NCBI RefSeq assembly: GCF_019393635.1
Contig: NC_057862.1
Span: 417,057,669-417,121,668 of the forward strand
DNA from: Dromiciops gliroides
Taxonomy: Eukaryota; Chordata; Mammalia; Microbiotheria; Microbiotheriidae
Reading direction: 5' to 3'
DNA length: 64,000 bases
Shown: positions 44,790 to 56,219 of the stretch, in pieces
Numbering within the stretch: position 1 is the stretch's first letter
Layout of the letters: the number at the start of each line of letters is the position of its first letter
Program-made: the position numbers and the translations under genes
Notes under the pieces: model-generated
What the model saw: only the letters and a program-made list of their open reading frames with translations
Databases searched by the model: none
Told to the model about the DNA's origin: nothing

Positions 44790-45116
44790 TTTTCCAGAAA
44801 TATTTCCAAAGTGAATACATTGGCACTATTTAATTCACCAGATTATGTTATTTAGGCTTGGGCAGGTGCTTCCTCTGTCCATAAGCCCTCTGGAATTCCT
44901 TGTTTCCAAAACCTTTTATTTTAGAATGGTATCTTCCCTTGTCAGGGGAATCTTCTATATCTATAGGCTGCTCACACTGGATGGAGTGAGGGGGCTAAGG
45001 GTTCTTTGGTAACTGTGTAAAAGGCTACAATTCCCACAAGCTGATTTACTTCTGCTGTGACATCTAATGCAATCTTAGACTATATTAAGAGAGGGATAGT
45101 ATCCAGGGCGAGGGAG

Positions 45117-45154
<38 letters not shown>

Positions 45155-45270
45155 TTATGGAGGCAGACAAATGAATTTCTACATCAGGGGATATAGTTTG
45201 GGGGCGGGGCTTATAAGGAGAGAAACTGGATTCCCAACACTCTGCATCTGCCTTGGAAGTCAGCACAGGC
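44790..45270. other. Low-copy sequence with a GT microsatellite
   Basis: (TG)n at 45119-45148. No gene seen; frames there are GT-repeat translations. Confidence 0.6.
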
Positions 45271-45274
45271 AGGA

Positions 45275-45505
45275 TTGTCCTTCTTTGTTCCCCATAATTC
45301 TAGTGCCTTCCCTCTGTTGATTATTTCCAATTTATCCTGTATACAGGGTTTATTTGTACATAATTGTTTGCAGGTTGTATCTCCCATTAGACTGTAGACT
45401 GCTTGAGAGCAGGAATTGTTTTTTGCCTTTCTTTGTATCTCCAGCACTTAGCACAGTGCTTGGCATATAGTAAGTGCTTAATAAATATTTATTGAATGAC
45501 TGATT
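45275..45505 (+). mobile_element. L2 3' end, plus strand
   Basis: TAGTGCCTTCCCTCTGTTGA, TAGACTGTAGACTGCTTGAG and AGTAAGTGCTTAATAAATAT. Confidence 0.8.
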
Positions 45506-46470
45506 GACTGACTATAGAGACAGTTACACATTCCAGAGCTGTAAGGGGTCGATATTTTTTTAGTGCTTATCTCTCATTCCTGCCTTTTTTTTCCAGTTCT
45601 ATAGTTGTTCTCTAAGTCAAAACCTAACATTATGTTCTTTACTATCATTGTACATCAATATTTTAAGAATCTATGATTTCCCTGGTGAGGGTACTCCCTT
45701 CACTAGTATAGGTTGTTACCTCCCCACAACTTACTGAGTGGTCTTCAAGAGCTATTGTGGCAGAAAAATACCTTAATCAACACCTTGCCTGGCAAAGAGC
45801 CTTTCTGAATTCTGCCAGCCTGATCCTCAGAAAATAGACTTACAGTTGTATCAAATTAGATGGATAAGACCATGGTGTGGTTTAATAAGCTAAATGATGT
45901 AGAAATAAAAGTCAAGCACCTATTTTAAGTTGATACCACAGTAGGAGATGGCTTCTAGAAAGTGGCCTAGCCTTTAATGCAAGAAATCTGTCAAATTCAT
46001 CATCGAGGGACATTTATGTGCCTGCCTTGATACCTTCCCTGCAGGACTGTTGTGAGGATCAAAGGAGGTAATGGATAGGAAAGTTTTTCATAAACTAGAA
46101 AGCAACATACAAATGGGAAGGGTTGTCAGTGTTATCATTATACTTAATAAGAAAATAATTCCTTATACAAAAATAATGGTAAAACCAAAGAGCCACACCA
46201 TATAGAAAAAGCTATTTCTAAAGAGATCTAAAACTCTTTAGACATCATTTTGTTGTTGCAGTAGCCTGAAATTTAGACAGCCCATAATTATTAAAGAATA
46301 TAACTGAAGTTGGCAAAATGGGTTAATTCAATTCCTTTTTAAAAAGCACTTTGCAAAAAAAAAATTAAAAAACAAACAAACAAACCCACTTTGCTAGTTT
46401 GAGGGGGTAGGGTGGGACAGAGAGGTACAACACTCAGAAAAGATATCCAAAGTGGGGGGAAATGCATGTA
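45506..46470. other. Low-copy sequence, no gene seen
   Basis: A short MIR-like tail (46040-46150) is the only repeat recognised. Confidence 0.35.
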
Positions 46471-46474
46471 ATAA

Positions 46475-46705
46475 CCCCTACTATATGCTAAGTGCTTTAA
46501 AAAATATTATTTCATTTTATGCTCACAACCCTGTGAAGTAGGTACTATTATTATCCCTGTTTTACAGTTGGGGAAACTGAGGCAAAACAGAGGGGAAGTT
46601 ATTTTCCCAGAGTCATTTAGCTACTAAGTATCTGAGACTGTATTTGAACTCAGGTCTTTATGACTGCAGGCTCAGAACTCTAGCCATTGTGCTGCCAGCT
46701 GCCTC
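46475..46705 (-). repeat. Ther1/Mon1-like CORE-SINE
   Basis: CTATATGCTAAGTGCTTTAA, GCTCACAACCCTGTGAAG and ACAGTTGGGGAAACTGAGG in order. Confidence 0.65.
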
Positions 46706-47810
46706 TAAATAAAATTTTGATATGTTTGTAGGGAGATGAGAAAGAACCAGCAGAGAAGAGATGGAAGGTGAACAGGAGAGAAGTGATGACAGCTGGAGAA
46801 GGGTATTAGAGGACTTCAGAAGGGACAGGATCAAAGGCACAAGCTGAGTTCACTTTAGTGAACAGGGGATACACATTTCTCTGAGATCAAAAGCAACAAG
46901 AGAGTGTGTGATGCTTCTGGGAAGGAGGCAGTGCCTGTCAGTAGTAGGCTCAATATTCTTAGTGAAATAGAGGAGGTGAAGTTATTTTCTATAAATTAAG
47001 GAGATGGAATTATGATTGGGGCACCAAGGGAAGAGGAAAAGGCTTGGAATAGTCATTGTCAGAAATGAGATCGGGAATTAATCAGAGTAGAATAGAAGAA
47101 TTGCTCAGTAGCCGCTGAGGTGACATGCCATTAATGGATAGGGTGGGATGGGGTGGGGTGTGTAAAATCTGTTTGTTTTTTGTGACTTTCTTCTTTGTGG
47201 TAGGGTTGAGAACTTTGGAGAAAGCCAGACATCTGTGTGGATTCAAGCAGCTGTCAGCAATCCCTAGTGACCCCAAGGCAGGTAGGATGTTTTTATTCTT
47301 CTGACGTTGATAAGTGGTGGAGTAGATGTGGCTAGCCAGCTGGACATTGGGAGTTTTCAACAGTGGAGCAATTATTGCACTTGTGCTGAGAATAGGAGTA
47401 AAATTTTCATTTTTGAGAGGGAGAAGAAGAGGTGGTTAGAGACTGATGTGACTGTTGAAGTTGGAATTCCTGTAAATCTGCAGGTGTTTGTAGGGGTTTT
47501 TTGATGCAGATCTTTGGGTAATTTGAGGTTATGAACCCCTGGTTAGTTTGTGAAATTGCTTGTTATGTGTGTGTGTGAGATTGTTGGAGTTGTTCAGGGG
47601 TGTGGCCTCAACCAATTTGAGGGACATCGTTGGGTATGGATTTGCAAAATTTGTGTGTAATTCTGGGTGAAGATCCCAAAGGGTTTGGAAATGTGGAAAG
47701 ATAGGGTACGAGGATGAATTGGAGGCTGGGGTGCTGGTTCTTTGCTCTCCCAGAGCACTTCGAGTCCTGATGCCTGACAGTCCTTCTGGAATGATTTTAT
47801 CTAGGGACAA
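46706..47810 (-). mobile_element. L2-like sequence, antisense
   Basis: GATATGTTTGTAGGGAGATG and GGACAGGATCAAAGGCACA match antisense L2; the right half (after about 47160) is a weaker match. Confidence 0.45.
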
Positions 47811-48109
47811 TGAGGACAAGCCATCTTAGGTAACATATATCATTGGTCTAAGAACTCTATCATTCTCCACGTGTGAAAAAGAGCCCTTATGAAGCAGGAA
47901 TGAACTCAGTGTCACAGCGTGCATGTACGTGACTAGGTCCATATCACAGTGTTCTTTAGCAGCCTGAGAATAGGAGCAGAATAATTAGATGCTGGAAGTT
48001 ACTCTGAAATAAGAATGACCCCCATTCTCAGTATTCTGAGCTCTGTGCTTACATGGACGAGAAACATTCTTTGGGGGCTACTTTCCAAAATACTACTTTC
48101 AGTGTCTCA

Positions 48110-48538
48110 CTATGTTCCTATACCTATACCCAAAAATATTTTAGCAACACTTTTTTGTAATATGAAGATTTGGAAACAAGGTTAATGTCCATTGAGTGAG
48201 GACTGGCTAAGCAAATTGTGAAGCTGTAAGAAATGATGAATGTGATAGAAACGGCAAAAAATAGAAAGATCTACAGAAGAATAGAAAGAACTGATGTAGA
48301 GTGAAGTAAGCAGAGCTAAGAAAATAATGTATACAATGTAATGAAAAAAACAAGAAAAAATGAAAAAGTTATTTCAAAATTATAAAGCACAAGCATTTCT
48401 TGAAAGAATAAGACACTCCCACGCCATTCCTTTGCAGAGGTGGGAGGTCCACCAATGTTCATTGCACATATTTTTAGAATTTTTTGATGTATTGAGCAAT
48501 TTTACTGATTTATTTTCTCTGCGTGTCTCTTTCATCTT
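48110..48538 (+). mobile_element. Old L1-like 3' end, plus strand
   Basis: TTGTAATATGAAGATTTGG, GTCCATTGAGTGAGGACTGG and GAAAGAACTGATGTAGAGTG resemble the ORF2 C-terminus in an old subfamily. The 3' UTR resembles the antisense block at 60160-60610. Confidence 0.6.
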
Positions 48539-48554
48539 TAAAAAATACTATTTG

Positions 48555-48694
48555 GGGGCAGCTAGATGGCGCAATGGTTAAAGCACCGGCCCTGAATTCA
48601 GGAGTACCTGAGTTCAAATCCGGCCTCAGACACTTGACACTTACTAGCTTTGTGACCCTGGGCAAGTCACTTAACCCCCATTGCCTGCAAAAAA
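48555..48694 (+). mobile_element. SINE1/WALLSI-like SINE, first of a tandem pair
   Basis: TSD AAAAAATACTATTTG occurs at 48540-48554, 48695-48709 and 48852-48866. The body contains GATGGCGCAATGG and ends TTGCCTGC before the A tail. Confidence 0.94.
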
Positions 48695-48709
48695 AAAAAA
48701 TACTATTTG

Positions 48710-48851
48710 TAGGGGCAGCTAGGTGGTGCGGTGATAAAGTGCCGGCCCTGGATTCAGGAGTATCTGAGTTCAAATCTGGCCTCAGACACTTAACACTTAC
48801 TAGCTGTGTGACCCTGGGCAAGTCACTTAACCCCAATTGCCTCACCCCCCA
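48710..48851 (+). mobile_element. SINE1/WALLSI-like SINE, second of a tandem pair
   Basis: Same orientation, a different subcopy (GTGGTGCGGTGATAAAG; ends TTGCCTCACC), and shares the middle TSD with its neighbour. Confidence 0.94.
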
Positions 48852-49100
48852 AAAAAATACTATTTGTTATTTGGGATAGCTCATGGGGAGGACTAGGGAA
48901 GGGATATTAAGGGAAATGATGATGTCAAAAGACATTAATAAGAACATTAAATATATCGTTATTTCTCCAAGGCTAGGGTTATGGACTCTCCTCTTTAGCC
49001 ACCTGGGCTATTACTTACAGTTCTCTGTGATTTTCCCCAACTACTCCTGGTCCCCACTCCTACTTCTGCTGTGTTCTATGTAAAAAGAGGCAGATTCCAT

Positions 49101-49134
49101 GAAGACTTCATTTTTTTTTTGAAGACTTCATTTT
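49101..49134. repeat. Duplicated 14-mer around a bare T run
   Basis: GAAGACTTCATTTT occurs at 49101-49114 and 49121-49134 with only TTTTTT between. It looks like a TSD around a tail-only insertion, or a slippage product. Confidence 0.8.
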
Positions 49135-49252
49135 GTAGAGTAGTATAAAGGGTTTCCTCCTCCCCCAGTGTCCATCTCACAGGAGTACCAACCACTCACT
49201 GAGATTAATTCAAAAGCCTTAGGTCTCTCAAATGCCAAAGGCATATCCTCTT

Positions 49253-49411
49253 TTCTTTTTTTCTTTTTTTTTTTAGTGAGGCAACTGGGGTCAAGTGACC
49301 TGCCCAGGGTCACACAGCCAGTAGGTGCTAAGTGTCTGAGGCTGGACCTGAACTCAGGTACTCCTGACTCCAGGGCCGGTGCTCTATCCACTGCACCACC
49401 CAGCTGCCCCA
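49253..49411 (-). mobile_element. SINE1/WALLSI-like SINE with TSD
   Basis: Flanked by GGCATATCCTCTT at 49240-49252 and 49412-49424. Confidence 0.93.
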
Positions 49412-49424
49412 GGCATATCCTCTT

Positions 49425-50000
49425 GAAAGTGCTCAAGCCTCATCTTCCTGTAAGCTCCTCAGTTTGATCACAGAGCTCCTTTGACTAGCATCTTTGCATT
49501 AATAAATTATTAATTTTGGTTGTTTTGAATTGAATTATCAGGCTGGAAATGAGGGATAGGGTAGTGGTGGCCCCGGATAATAGTGGGGATGAGGGGCACA
49601 GAGGAAGGTTCTAGGGTGGGTGGGGCGGGCCATGATGTTTACATTTAACATGAACAGAATTTAACATGAAATTCTGGTTGCAAGTACAGTGGAAGAAGGG
49701 GAGGCCCATCTGCCCAAGAGAACTGCCCTTGGCAGCTTGGGGAGGAAGGCAGGTCTTCATCATGGCAATAGGACACTGGGGGTGAGGTTGGGTGAAGAAG
49801 TGGGGTGGTCATTCTGTGTCGTGTGGTACAGACCGGAGGAAGACCACAAGGCACTGAGATGGTGGTCTTCATGACACCTGAAGTATAGAGATAGTGTTTT
49901 CTAAACTGCTGCAGAGAGGAAACCCTGGATGTTGTGGTTCTAGGGCAAAGTCCTACCTAGTTGAGACTCAGTATCAGGAATAATAGGGTAGTGTCTGCTG
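49425..50000. other. Low-copy sequence, no gene seen
   Basis: Purine-rich with short frames on both strands and no recognised repeat. Confidence 0.35.
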
Positions 50001-50600
50001 AAGCACCACAATGTCAGACCACAGGATCAAGCCTGTGTATAGAATCGAATAGAACTTCCCAAAGGGGATGGACGAGGAGATATGGAAGGGGCCAAGGAAT
50101 TAGCAGTCATGATTAGGTGAAAGAGAAGGTTTTGTGTGAGGGTGAAAGATAATAGGGGAGGGAGAAAAGATAATAGGTTATAGTCTGAATGGTACAGGAT
50201 GTACAGCATGCTGGTGTAGAGTAGAAGTGTGGTGAACAAGTTGGTCTTGGAGTTGAGGAGACTGAAGGATTGTGTGATCATTATATTATTGGAATCATCA
50301 GTATGAATGTGGATATGTGGAGAAGGATGACAGGGGATGGGGTGAAAAGGAAGACAATGAGCTAGGTGCTAAAGCTTTAGAGAAAGTATCTGGTGGTAAA
50401 TGAAGATAGTTAAGGATGGGGAAAAAGTTAAATGGACTTCAAAAGAGGAAAGGTTATTGGAATATGGAGGTAGGTTAAGGGTCTGGAAGTGGAATTGGGG
50501 AAGAAGGAATGAGGCCATTTTTCTTTCTGGTCCTGTGAATATTAAGGGATACAGTTAAGAATGGCTTCCAGTGGAGAGGACTGCATTATATGTGAAAACA
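50001..50600 (-). mobile_element. L2-like sequence, antisense
   Basis: Purine-rich text with GGGGATGGACGAGGAGATATG and GGAATGAGGCCATTTTT resembles antisense L2 ORF; weak match. Confidence 0.4.
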
Positions 50601-50602
50601 AG

Positions 50603-52028
50603 ATGGCATAGTAGAAAGGATACTGACTTTGTAGTCAGGAGATCTGCCTTTGAATCATAGCTCTGTTTCTTATTCCCTGTATGACTTTGGGCAAGTGATT
50701 TAACTTCTGTAGAATTGTTTCCTTTTCTATAAAATGAGGGGGTTTCTATAAAATGAGAGACTCAGATGCTCTCTAAGGTTCCAATTAACTTTTTTTTTGC
50801 ACTTAATAGTATTTTTTTTCCAATTACATGTAAAGATAGTTTTCAGCATTCATTTTTGTAAGATTTCAAGTTCCATATTTTTCTCCCTTCCTCCCTTCTC
50901 TCCCCCCTCCCTCCAGCAAGCAATCTGATATCGGTTATACATGTACTATCATGTTAAATATATTTCCACATTAGTCATGTCACGAAAGAAGAATCAGAAC
51001 AAAAGGGAAAAACCACAAGAAAGAAAAACCAAAAAAACAAAGTGAAAATATTATGCTTTGATCTGCATTCAGACTCCATAGTTCTTTCTCTGAATGTGGA
51101 TAGCATTTTCCATCATGAGTCTTTTGGAATTGTCTTAAATTATTGTATTGCTGAAAAGAGCTAAGTCTGTCATGGTTGATCACCACAGAATGTTGCTGTT
51201 ACTGTGTACAGTGTTCTTGGGGTCCTGCTCACTTCACTCAGCATCAGTTCATGTAGGTCTTTCCAAGTTTTTCTGAAACCTGCTTGCTCATCATTTCTTA
51301 CAACACAATAGCATTGCATTATATTCACAACTTATTCAGCTATTTCCCAGATGATGGGTATCCTCTTAATTTCCAATTCTTTTCCACCACAAAAGAGTTC
51401 CTATAAATATTTTTGTACATGTGGGTCCTTTTCCCTTTTTTATGATCTCTTTGGGATACAGATCTAGTAGTGGTATTGCTGGGTCAGAGGGTATGCCCTC
51501 TGGGCATAGTTCCAAATTGCTCTCCAGAACGGTTGGATAAATTCACAACTCCACCAACAAAGCATTAGTGTTTTAATTTTCCCACATATTCTCCAACATT
51601 TATCATTTACCATTTCTGTCATGTGAGCCAATTTGATAAGTATGAGATGGTATTCCAGAGTTATTTTAATTTGCATTTCTCTAATCAATAGTGATTTAGA
51701 GAGTTTTTTTTCAGATGACTATAGATAGCTTTATTTTCTTCATCTGTAAACTGCCTACTCATATCATTTGACCATTTATCAATTGGAGAATGACTTGTAC
51801 TCATAAATTTGACTCAGTTCTCTAAATATTTGAGAAATGAAGCCTTTATCAGAAATATTGGCTGTAAAAATTGTTTCCCAGCTTTCTGTTTTCCTTCTAA
51901 TCATGGTTACATTGATTTTGTTTGTGTAAAGTCTTTTTAATGTAATGTAATCAAAATTATCCATTTGCATTTCATAATGTTTTATATTTCTTGTTTGGTC
52001 ATCCAACTAACTTTTGATCCTGTGGTTT
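50603..52028 (+). repeat. MIR-type CORE-SINE split by L1
   Basis: The MIR runs from GATGGCATAGTAGAAAGG to GTTCCAATTAACTTT (50793) and resumes TGATCCTGTGG at 52015 after the L1. A small duplication TTTCTATAAAATGAG (50724 and 50743) lies inside it. Confidence 0.75.
50794..52002 (-). mobile_element. L1 3' end with ORF2 C-terminus and TSD, inserted in MIR
   Basis: The minus strand encodes recognisable ORF2 C-terminal text: one frame at 51464-51688 with NDKCWRICGKIKTL and CWWSCEFIQPFWRAIWNYAQ, and another at 51779-52006 with DKGFISQIFRELSQIYEYKS. These parallel the human L1 ORF2 end (CWRGCGEKGTLLHCWW and DKGLISRIYKELKQI). TSD CCAATTAACTTTT (50781-50793) versus CCAACTAACTTTT (52003-52015), one change. 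5' truncated and dead. Confidence 0.92.
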
Positions 52029-52390
52029 CCATGGCATCATGGAGGGAAAGCCAAATTTGTTTTAAAATTAAGAGGGAGAATAAAAATTTGTTGAAAGTTC
52101 AAAGACATAGGGGACTTTGTTGAGAATAGAGCAAGGGTCCTAAGAAGCATAGTGGCTTTTATGTGTCAAATGGAGTTCCTAGACATTTCTGATTTTGACA
52201 GTCAGAGTGAGTTGTCTTGTGTAATTTAAAAAATTCATTAAAAAAATTCTGAATTTAAGGAACACATATAAGAGAGAACATTTTCATATACAAAGTAGAA
52301 CAGAAAAAGAGAATAATATGTTTAACCATAAATCTCTATTATATATAACTTACTTTTGGGGGGTATATAATAAATTCAATGTTATTCTCT

Positions 52391-52770
52391 TTTTTTTTCA
52401 ATTTTAATAGTATTTTTTTCAATTACATGTAAAGATAGTTTTCAACATTTGTTTTCATAAGATTTTCAGTTCCAAATTTTTCTCCCCCTTTCCTCCCCTG
52501 TCCCCAAGACAGCAACCAATCTGATGTGTTATATATGTATAATCATCTTAAACATATTTCCATATTAGTCATGTTGTGAAAGAAGAATCAGAACAAAAGG
52601 GAAAAACCTCAAGAAAGAAAGAACAACAACCAAGTGAAAATAGTATGCTTCGATCAGCATTCAGACTCCATAGTTCTTTCTCTGGATATGGAGAGCATTT
52701 TCCATCATGAGTCTTTTGGAATTGTCTTAAATTACTGTATTGCTGAGAAGAGCTAAGTCTATCACAGCTG
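52391..52770 (-). mobile_element. L1 3' UTR fragment
   Basis: TTTTTTCAATTACATGTAAAG, the C/T-rich tract near 52485 and ATTTTCCATCATGAGTCTTT. Flanks ATTCAATGTTATTCTC and ATTCAACATGTTACTTTC may be a diverged TSD. Confidence 0.88.
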
Positions 52771-52929
52771 ATTCAACATGTTACTTTCAAAGCTATCTTG
52801 CTTGTCTGTTTCCTCCTTAAATTCCTTCTGTTCTAGTCTGTGAATGAAAAGAAATGCTTCAATGCCTTCTTTTTAAGTAGGAGGAGTTAAAACCATAGCT
52901 AGCTCTCTCTTCCTCCCATAGTATCGAAT

Positions 52930-53990
52930 TCTATCCCAATAAAGTACTCTTGTTACAAATATACATAACCAAGCAAAACAAATCCCCAATTTGCTGTGTT
53001 GAAAAATGTACCTCATTCTTTACCCTGAATCTATCACCTGTCAGAAAGTGGGTAGCATGCTTCCTCTCCAGCTTAATCATCAATGAGTTCAACAGAGTTC
53101 TCTAGTTTTTCAAAGTGTTTTTTCTTTAAAATATTGTTATGGTATAAATTGTCCTCATGGTTCTACCCACTTTACTCTGCAGTAATTCATAAAGCTCTTC
53201 CAGGTCGTTCTGAATCCATTCTTTTCATAATTTCTCATATAATCATTACCATCATCATAATATATTTCATTACATGCATATACCACAACTTGTTCATACA
53301 TACCCCAGTTGATGGGCATCCCTTTTTCTTTGCTACAACAAAAAGGGGTGCTTTAAATATTTTTTGTACATTTGGGTTTTTCCCCTTCTCATTTCTTTGG
53401 AGCATAGTCCTAGTAGTTGAATCTCTGGTTACAAGATATGCACAGTTTTGTGACTTTAGGAGCATAATTTCAAATTGCTTCTCAACATGGCTGGACTGAT
53501 TCACAGCTCCATAGTCTATTACTATGCCCATTCCTTCCCTCCACTGCCCCTTCGCCACAACTCTAATATTTGTCATTTTCCTTTTTGGGTCATCGTTACC
53601 AATCTGATGGGTGTGACCTTAAACCTCAGAGTTGTATAAATTTCTATTTCCGTAATTATTAGTGATCTGGAACATTTGATCATATAGCTGTTGATCACTT
53701 GGATTTTTTTTCCTTTGAAAATTGCCTATTCATCTCCTTTGACCATTTATATATAAGAATGACTGGCATTCTTATATATGGGGTACCCCAAAAGTCTTAG
53801 TGCAGTTTTACCCTTTGATAATTCATTCTTGTAGCTCGTGGCCTGTGATATAGAAATCTTTAAGCTTTAGTAGTTCAAAACTACACTAAGACTTTTAGGA
53901 CACCCTATATTTGAATCAGTTTCTTTTATTTATATCTTGGATATTAGACCTTTAGTAGAGAAACTTGCTACAAAGGAAGTTTTCTCAGGT
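52930..53990 (-). mobile_element. Older L1 3' end with ORF2 remnant, split by a mariner MITE
   Basis: Minus-strand frame 53235-53576 contains VQKIFKAPLFVVAKKKGCPS and MNKLWYMHVMKYI, matching the L1 ORF2 C-terminal pattern FIAALFTIAK...CPS...KKMWHIYTMEYY. The 3' UTR is of the 35305-35740 type. Confidence 0.88.
53777..53909. mobile_element. Mariner-type MITE inside L1
   Basis: About 133 bp with 33-bp terminal inverted repeats: TATGGGGTACCCCAAAAGTC at the left and, reversed, TATAGGGTGTCCTAAAAGTC at the right, 28 of 33 matching. TA dinucleotides flank it. L1 antisense text continues on both sides (GACCATTTATATATAAG and TTTGAATCAGTTTC). Confidence 0.85.
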
Positions 53991-54560
53991 AACACTGGCA
54001 TGGTTTGTGTTTTGTCCCATCCAGGTAAATCCTGGAACATTTCTAGTGGGGGAGGGCATACACATGTAGAGGACCTATGTGGTAAGGGCACAAATGTCAG
54101 GAACCCCTGTGGCCAGAACAGGATACACATGTGGAAAGCACTTGTGGACATGGCAGTTCATACCTCTGATCCTCTGGGGTTGCTGATATACCCTGGTGTT
54201 GGATACCATTGTGTTGCTTTCTGCTGAGCATCTTTCCTTTTCCAGGCACATTGCCTCTGCAGACATGTCATCTCTATAGAGGGTATCACATTGTTCATTT
54301 GGCATCTCTGGTTGCCAACTTCTTTCTTGTTGCCACGTACTTGTCTTTTGCTCTTAGAGGCCACCTACTGTCTCTCTGTTCCCATCTACTAACTTGTGGC
54401 AACCAGAAAGCAGCTTGATGACAAAGGCAGGCTAAACCCCTTTAGTAAACAGCCTCTGGGGCTCTAACCTACCTAACCTAGCTAAGGGCAGCCCACAAAA
54501 GCTAGCCAGAGCATTCCCAGGTAAAGATTTCCCAATTTTTTGATTGCCTTTGTCTGGTAC
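53991..54560. other. Low-copy sequence, no gene seen
   Basis: Overlapping frames on both strands lack domains. Confidence 0.35.
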
Positions 54561-54619
54561 TTTTTTCTTTTCTTTTCTTTTCTTTCTTTCTTTCTTTCTT
54601 TCCTTCCTTCCTTCCTTTC

Positions 54620-54683
<64 letters not shown>

Positions 54684-54687
54684 TTTT

Positions 54688-54783
<96 letters not shown>

Positions 54784-54785
54784 TG
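54561..54785. repeat. Long (CTTT)n microsatellite
   Basis: About 220 bp of TTTC repeats with a few interruptions, continuous with the tail of the next SINE. Both strands show spurious long frames. Confidence 0.97.
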
Positions 54786-54917
54786 CAGGGCAATGAGGGT
54801 TAAGTGACTTGCCCAGGGTCACAGCTAGTAAGTGTCAAGTTTCTGTGGCTGGATTTGAACTCAGGCCCTCCTGAATCCAGGGCTGGTGCTCTATCCACTG
54901 CGCCACCTAGCTGCTCC
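54786..54917 (-). mobile_element. SINE1/WALLSI-like SINE with expanded tail
   Basis: SINE body adjoining the (CTTT)n. Flanks TCTGGTACTTTT (near 54554) and TCTGGCACTGTTTT (near 54920) suggest the TSD, so the microsatellite grew from the SINE tail. Confidence 0.9.
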
Positions 54918-55925
54918 TATCTGGCACTGTTTTGAAGTCCGTGGTCCCAGAGTTAAGATTAGAAGATTTATTCTAACTCTTACTAAAACCCTTTGTCCCC
55001 AAGCCCATTTGGTGGATACTCCCTCTCCTGCCCTCCTCCCCTCCCCTCCCCGCAAAAAGCCACAGGAGCTGGGTAGAAGGTAAGATAATGAAGCCTGTGT
55101 GATCATCATACAAATGATAGTGAGCATGAATCAAAGCTACAGGTAAGTGAACAAGGCAAGGTAATTGCCTTCCACCCTCCCTGCCCACATTCCTGTCTTT
55201 ATTCTATCTATTTACCAGCAACAAAAGACTTAGCTTGTGTGCTGGATTCTTTCCAACATAAAATCTTGCTGCCTCCCTGCATAGTCATAGAAGTTGTATT
55301 CAACACCTTAGGCAAGCGAGACAAGAGAAAGTTGAAAGTCAGAAGATTTTTTTTTTAACTTCTTTGTGGTTTGGAGAACCTAGTGAAGGCTCTCATTACC
55401 ACCCCCATGGACTAGGACAGTCACCTCCTAAGGGGTCTACCCACCTCCACTCTCTTCCTCCCTCTAGCCCATCATAATCTCCATTCCCCTTTCACTGGTG
55501 GTTAGCAAGGCTGCCTTTTTCAAAGCTGCTTTTGAAGTCAAAGGGAGCTTGAAGCATAGAAGAGTCCTGTGGAGGGGAGAGAGTGAGGAGAATAAAGTTC
55601 ATTTACAAGGACTGATGGTTTGAGCAAATACGGTGTCAGAGTGTATTGCCATGTCTGTGCTTCTCGATTTTTGTACTGAGCAAATGCAGGCTTGCACCCT
55701 GAAGAAGCCCCTATCTTGGGCAAGCAGAACCCTCCCTCTTCATGTGTGGCTTACGCAGAGCTGCTATGAGATGGATTGAGTAATAAGAGGCATTGTATTT
55801 GTATAAATCCATGTGCCATCTCTTTTCTTTAGGCCCCTAGTTCAGCTGATTTTATTATGCGCTTTTTCAAACCCTGAATAATCTTTCATTTTCTTTTTTC
55901 TCTTAATTTTCTTTGGATTGAGGAG
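54918..55925. other. Low-copy sequence, no gene seen
   Basis: No repeat recognised except short runs of A or T. Confidence 0.35.
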
Positions 55926-55944
55926 CCCTAAAGATAAAGTTCTG

Positions 55945-56070
55945 GTAGATAGATCCCCAACCCTGGAGTCAGGAGAACTTGAGTTCAAATCCAGCCTCAG
56001 ACACTTAATAGCTATGTGACCCTGGGCAAGTCAACCCCAATTGCCTCCAAAAAAAAAAAAAAAGAAAGAA
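55945..56070 (+). mobile_element. 5'-truncated SINE1/WALLSI-like SINE with TSD
   Basis: It starts at GTAGATAGATCCCCAACCCT (part of the head missing) and is flanked by AAAGATAAAGTTCTG (55930-55944) and AAAGATAAACTTCTG (56071-56085). Confidence 0.9.
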
Positions 56071-56219
56071 AAAGATAAACTTCTGTTAGCCCAGCCCATT
56101 TCTCTATGGGTCACCTCAGGGGACCCAGTTACATTGTTGTGCATCCATAGAACATTCCATGCTCATTCTCATGGCTTTGTGGCCTATGGTATAGAAAGCT
56201 GGACTGCCTTTGACACATC

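Noticed and set aside
53083..53499. 138-codon plus-strand frame
   Set aside because: Antisense shadow of the L1 ORF2 remnant on the minus strand.
54482..54822. Lys/Glu/Arg-rich or Phe/Leu/Ser-rich frames over 100 codons
   Set aside because: Translations of (CTTT)n in both directions, joined to SINE sequence.
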